NCBI GenBank assembly: GCA_937901285.1
Contig: CALCHI010000413.1
Location: 1 to 5,703 of the forward strand
Direction: 5' to 3'
Length of the DNA: 5,703 bases
Origin: UBA8437 sp003445035
GTDB lineage: Bacteria > Planctomycetota > Planctomycetia > Planctomycetales > Planctomycetaceae
Shown piece by piece: positions 4,684-5,703 of this stretch. The position numbers and the translations under genes were made by a program. Below the pieces are notes generated by a model. The model was not told the DNA's origin. It made no database searches and saw only the letters and a list, made by a program, of their open reading frames with translations. Numbering within the stretch: position 1 is the stretch's first letter; each line of letters starts with the position of its first letter.

Positions 4684-5679
4684 TTACAGAGCTCCTTCCA
4701 GCATGTCGGCCGCCGAGAGCACGGCTCGTTTGACGGCCGTCTTGGCCAGTTGCACCTTGTAGGCGTTGTCCCTGAGCGGGGTGGCCTGTGCGACAGCGAT
4801 CTCACCGGCCCGGCCGGCGGAGACCTCGTCGACCGGCTGGCCGATCAGGCTCTGGGCAGCTTCGTGCGCGGCCCACGGCATCGGGGCGACGTGCCCCATC
4901 ACGATACTCGCTTCGCGAACGACTCCGCCGTCGAGGTCGATGGTGGCGGCTGCGGTGGCCAGTGGCCAGTCGAGCCCTTCCATCTGCAGGACCTCGTAGG
5001 TCGAGCTAACCCGTCCGGCAGTTGCCGGCAGGCGGACGTGAGAGATCAACTGGCCGGGCTTGAGCACCGAGACACCCTGGCTTTCGACCTTGGGCGTCAC
5101 GAAGAAGTGCTCCAGCGGCAGCCATTCTGACGAACCGGCGTCAGGGCCGATCACTCGCACGTCAGCTCCCCAAGCGATCAGTGCCGGAGCAAACCTCGCG
5201 GCACTGACGAACTTGGCCGGTCCCTGGTTGCCCAGGATGGCGTGGTAACGGTTGTCACCGGCCGCGACCAGCGAGTCTCCGTTCTCGAGTGCCAACAGGC
5301 CGTAACCGTTGCGGTAGAACCAGCAGTTGGGCAGGTGACAGAGGTCGCCACCGAGTGTTCCCATTTGCTGGATCTGGATCGCACGGACGCCGTCGACGAC
5401 GTCACCCAGCGACCGGTAATCGGCCAGCAGAGGACTCTCGGAGATCTCCTCCAGCGTCGTCAGCGCCCCGATGACAACACCGTCGCCGTCGGCGGCGATG
5501 CCCTGCATCGATTCGACCTGCTTGATATCGACCACGCGTTGCGGGGCTTGAAGATCTTCCTGCAGCAGTGCGATCAGATCGGTGCCCCCGGCCAGCACGG
5601 CCGTGTTGGCGTCATGGTCATTGAGCAGATCCAGAGCTTCGCTCTCGTTCTGCGGTCGTGCGTATTCAAAAGGTCTCAT
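4684..5679 (-). CDS. FAD-binding subunit of a xanthine dehydrogenase/CO dehydrogenase family enzyme (CoxM/XdhB/YagS type)
   Basis: A 331-residue medium subunit that carries FAD and passes electrons from the Mo and 2Fe-2S subunits to an acceptor in cytosolic molybdenum hydroxylases. Order of motifs: N-terminal FEYARPQNESEAL (4-16), FAD pyrophosphate loop VLAGGTDLIALL (28-39), RVVDIKQV (48-55), GALTTLEEI (71-79), second FAD motif GTLGGDLCHLPNCWFYRNG (107-125), GDNRYHAIL (141-149), APALIAWGADVRV (164-176), and the C-terminal CO_deh_flav domain from about 220. Length is normal. Cys114 and Cys119 are present, but the further cysteines that carry the extra 4Fe-4S cluster in YagS/PaoB-type subunits are absent. 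The ATG at 5679 has an excellent AAAGGAGGT site 5 nt upstream and overlaps the preceding gene's stop as ATGA. The substrate (xanthine, CO, aldehyde or other) depends on the large subunit outside the window. Confidence 0.93.
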   Translation of the reverse strand: MRPFEYARPQNESEALDLLNDHDANTAVLAGGTDLIALLQEDLQAPQRVVDIKQVESMQGIAADGDGVVIGALTTLEEISESPLLADYRSLGDVVDGVRAIQIQQMGTLGGDLCHLPNCWFYRNGYGLLALENGDSLVAAGDNRYHAILGNQGPAKFVSAARFAPALIAWGADVRVIGPDAGSSEWLPLEHFFVTPKVESQGVSVLKPGQLISHVRLPATAGRVSSTYEVLQMEGLDWPLATAAATIDLDGGVVREASIVMGHVAPMPWAAHEAAQSLIGQPVDEVSAGRAGEIAVAQATPLRDNAYKVQLAKTAVKRAVLSAADMLEGAL

Positions 5680-5703
5680 GCTTGACCTCCTTTCAGAGCC
5701 TCG
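5676..5703 (-). CDS. Last codons of the preceding operon gene, probably the Mo-binding large subunit (partial)
   Basis: Reading in from the right edge on the minus strand, one frame gives EALKGGQA and then TGA at 5676-5678, overlapping the ATG of the FAD subunit by 4 bp (ATGA). Such overlaps are usual between co-translated hydroxylase subunits, and the family order makes a molybdopterin-binding subunit the likely owner. Only eight residues are visible and the ribosome binding site of the next gene overlaps them, so the identity is inference. Confidence 0.5.

Noticed and set aside
4327..5130. Plus-strand open frame of 267 codons opposite the FAD subunit and small gene
   Set aside because: It runs through the terminator hairpin and is antisense to a clear FAD-binding protein; such shadows are common in GC-rich DNA.

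Overview
The window is GC-rich bacterial DNA with dense, mostly minus-strand genes. It suggests a member of the Planctomycetota. It encodes a methenyl-tetrahydromethanopterin cyclohydrolase (Mch), an enzyme of the archaeal-type C1 pathway found in bacteria mainly among methylotrophs and Planctomycetota. It also holds a DUF1326 exported protein, two exported proteins I cannot place, and a small Cys-containing protein behind a molybdenum-hydroxylase FAD subunit. The phylum assignment is an inference from gene content and was not tested by a search.

Layout from left to right. Bases 1-170 hold the 3' end of a plus-strand gene that runs in from the left edge. It meets a minus-strand operon tail to tail, and the two coding ends overlap by 50 bp inside a long imperfect hairpin (108-169). 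The operon is read right to left: a promoter-like pair (3434-3462), an exported protein of unknown function (2653-3354), an exported protein with a zinc-ribbon-like Cys pattern (2040-2648), mch (1084-2043) and a RimK-like ATP-grasp ligase (121-1035). Spacing is tight (4 bp, a 4-bp GTGA overlap, then 48 bp), so the four genes are probably co-transcribed.

Upstream is a separate single-gene unit on the same strand. It consists of a DUF1326 exported protein (3573-4238) with its own good sigma-70-like promoter (4297-4325, overlapped by a small palindrome) and a perfect 16-bp stem terminator (3516-3555). Further right, a strong hairpin terminator (4398-4433) closes a third minus-strand operon. That operon holds the last codons of an upstream gene (5676-5703, probably the molybdenum-binding subunit), an FAD-binding subunit of the xanthine dehydrogenase/CO dehydrogenase family (4684-5679), and a 72-residue five-cysteine protein (4462-4680).

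Functionally, the best-supported part is Mch, which interconverts methenyl- and formyl-tetrahydromethanopterin in formaldehyde oxidation or detoxification. The adjacent ATP-grasp ligase is plausibly a pterin-cofactor-modifying enzyme, by analogy with MptN and the RimK-like gene near mch in methylotrophs. Why two exported proteins head the same transcript is the main open question. The Mo-hydroxylase operon is an independent redox module whose substrate cannot be read from this window.
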